Assembly: GCF_023336905.1 (NCBI RefSeq)
Contig: NZ_JAMBLS010000004.1
Location: forward strand, 152,732-216,731
DNA length: 64,000 nt
Reading direction: 5' to 3'
DNA from: Bacteroides sp. ET71
GTDB taxonomy: Bacteria > Bacteroidota > Bacteroidia > Bacteroidales > Bacteroidaceae
The notes under the pieces were generated by a model. It ran no database searches and was not told the origin of the DNA. It saw only the letters and a program-made list of their open reading frames with translations. How positions within the stretch are numbered: the first letter of the stretch is position 1; the number at the start of each line of letters is the position of its first letter. Shown here piece after piece: positions 62,717 through 64,000 of this stretch. The translations under genes and the position numbers were made by a program.

Positions 62717-63853
62717 ATGGCTGTAACCATCAAGAAAATAACCGACCGACGGGACCTCAAGCGGTTCATCCGCTTCAACTACGAATTGTACAAAAACAAT
62801 CCCTACTCCGTGCCCGACCTCTACGACGACATGCTGCGCACACTCAGCAAAGAGAAAAACGCCGCTTTCGAGTTTTGCGAAGCCGACTACTTCCTGGCCT
62901 ACAAAGACGGCAAACTGGTGGGACGCGTGGCCGCCATCATCAACCACCGCGCCAACCAGGCATGGGGCAAACAAGAAGTACGCTTCGGATGGATAGACTT
63001 CACGGACGACACAGAAGTGTCCGAAGCACTGATCCGCACCGTCGAACAATGGGGACGCGAACGGGGCATGACCCACATCCAAGGCCCCCTGGGCTTCACC
63101 GACATGGATGCCGAAGGCATGCTGATAGAAGGATTCGACCAACTGGGCACCATGGCCACCATCTACAACTATCCCTACTACGCCGCACACATGGAACGCC
63201 TGGGATTCCAAAAAGACGCCGACTGGGTGGAATTCAAAATCTACATACCCGACGCCATCCCCGACAAACACCGCCGCATCTCCGAACTGGTACAGCGCAA
63301 ATACGGCCTGAAAATCAAGAAATACACCTCAGGCAAAAAAATCGCCCACGACTACGGACAAGCCATCTTCGAACTCATCAACGAAGCCTTCGCCCCCCTG
63401 TACGGCTATTCCGCCCTGTCACAACGGCAGATAGACCAATACGTCAAAATGTACCTCCCCATCCTCGACCTGCGCATGGTCACCCTCGTCACCGACGCCG
63501 ACGACCGCCTGATAGCCGTAGGCATCTCCATGCCCTCCCTGTCGCGCGCCCTCCAGAAAGCACACGGCCGCCTCCTGCCCTTCGGATGGTTCCACCTGCT
63601 CAAAGCCCTCTACTTCAAGCGCCGCTCACACATCCTCGACCTGCTGCTGGTGGCCGTGAAGCCCGAATACCAGAACAAAGGCGTCAACGCCCTGCTCTTC
63701 TCAGACCTCATCCCCGTCTACCAGCAACTGGGCTTCGAATACGCCGAAAGCAACGTCGAACTGGAACTGAACGGCAAGGTACAGGCACAGTGGGACTACT
63801 TCAAGACCGAGCAGCACAAACGCCGCCGGGCATTCATCAAAGAGATAGGCTGA
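62717..63853 (+). CDS. GNAT-like acyltransferase, paralogue of 55194 gene
   Basis: A 378-residue protein sharing the layout and many blocks with the first gene of the lipid operon: GRVAAIINHRANQAWGKQEV, PLGFTDMDAEGMLIEGFD, ATIYNYPYYAAHMERLGFQK, FELINEAFAPLYGYSALSQR, LDLLLVAVKPEYQNKGVNAL. It is monocistronic, without lipid-synthesis neighbours. Whether the two paralogues share a substrate is not known. Confidence 0.85.
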   Translation: MAVTIKKITDRRDLKRFIRFNYELYKNNPYSVPDLYDDMLRTLSKEKNAAFEFCEADYFLAYKDGKLVGRVAAIINHRANQAWGKQEVRFGWIDFTDDTEVSEALIRTVEQWGRERGMTHIQGPLGFTDMDAEGMLIEGFDQLGTMATIYNYPYYAAHMERLGFQKDADWVEFKIYIPDAIPDKHRRISELVQRKYGLKIKKYTSGKKIAHDYGQAIFELINEAFAPLYGYSALSQRQIDQYVKMYLPILDLRMVTLVTDADDRLIAVGISMPSLSRALQKAHGRLLPFGWFHLLKALYFKRRSHILDLLLVAVKPEYQNKGVNALLFSDLIPVYQQLGFEYAESNVELELNGKVQAQWDYFKTEQHKRRRAFIKEIG

Positions 63854-64000
63854 GCGGAGCATCCGGATGCGTGTTCTTGAACGTGTAGAGCATATAGTCC
63901 AAGCAGGCCCGCTCTTTCCCCCTCATCCGGCAACAGCCGGAGACACCCACCGGCCATCACTCGTCCGCCCCGGTTGCGAAGCTATCGAATTAAAACAAAT
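63854..64000. other. Sequence after last gene; no gene seen
   Basis: A 29-codon open frame on the minus strand (63837-63926, opening MRGKERACLDYMLYT) overlaps the end of the GNAT gene and is probably chance. No other structure. Confidence 0.4.

Noticed and set aside
63837-63926. 29-codon minus-strand frame after the second GNAT gene
   Set aside because: Too short, overlaps the GNAT coding end and has no promoter or ribosome site; chance frame or an old remnant.

Overview
The window is a chromosome segment from a gut-type Bacteroidales, most likely Bacteroidaceae (Bacteroides/Phocaeicola-like). This rests on three SusC/TonB-type receptors, two SusD lipoproteins, BACON-domain lipoproteins, frdCAB, korAB, DUF5686 and InaA-type kinase families, and repeated Bacteroidetes promoter boxes (TTTG, about 20 bp, TAnnTTTG). 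Most genes have G/C-rich third codon positions. The beta-glucan locus and one glycan gene near 27 kb are visibly richer in A/T. The species cannot be fixed from sequence alone.

Layout. 1-4557: 3' part of a SusC/SusD pair. 4711-5239: RelE-type toxin-antitoxin pair. 5402-13287 (minus): compact SusC-SusD-surface glycan binding protein-GH5 endoglucanase locus. 13612-16405 (minus): Tat-exported Gfo/Idh/MocA oxidoreductase plus a double-DUF1080 protein, probably a 3-keto-glycoside route. 16674-19468: GH29 fucosidase and a divergent AraC regulator, then tRNA-Arg(CCT). 19696-22576: korAB. 23081-31723: lipooligosaccharide or surface glycan locus with UDP-galactopyranose mutase, several glycosyltransferases, a sugar kinase, a frameshifted GT32-like gene, GT8 and GT90. 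31907-34784: pdxB, a PepSY-like lipoprotein, a truncated TPR lipoprotein and a PAP2 phosphatase. 34989-39026: fumarate reductase frdC-frdA-frdB, interrupted by a four-helix-bundle (23S IVP-family) gene and by intergenic repeats. 39257-39361: candidate small RNA. 39526-47534: dusB, DUF2059, U32, thioesterase, dprA, a CE1-like esterase, a THUMP-like methyltransferase and a CDP-alcohol phosphotransferase.

47649-56345 (minus) is a nine-gene operon with the parts of a small type II fatty-acid/polyene synthase (GNAT-like acyltransferase, ketosynthase, ACP, two hotdog dehydratases, CrtI-like FAD enzyme, FabG, thioesterase) plus a DUF5686 outer-membrane protein. It resembles aryl-polyene clusters but lacks their starter-unit genes, and is the best candidate for an undescribed pathway. 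56645-60727 is a TonB receptor plus purple-acid-phosphatase-like enzyme behind an 11-bp-periodic Pho-box-like array, suggesting phosphate-controlled scavenging; the two genes are separated by five 23-bp imperfect tandem repeats. 60808-62472 is an M64 peptidase lipoprotein. 62717-63853 is a paralogue of the GNAT-like gene that leads the lipid operon.
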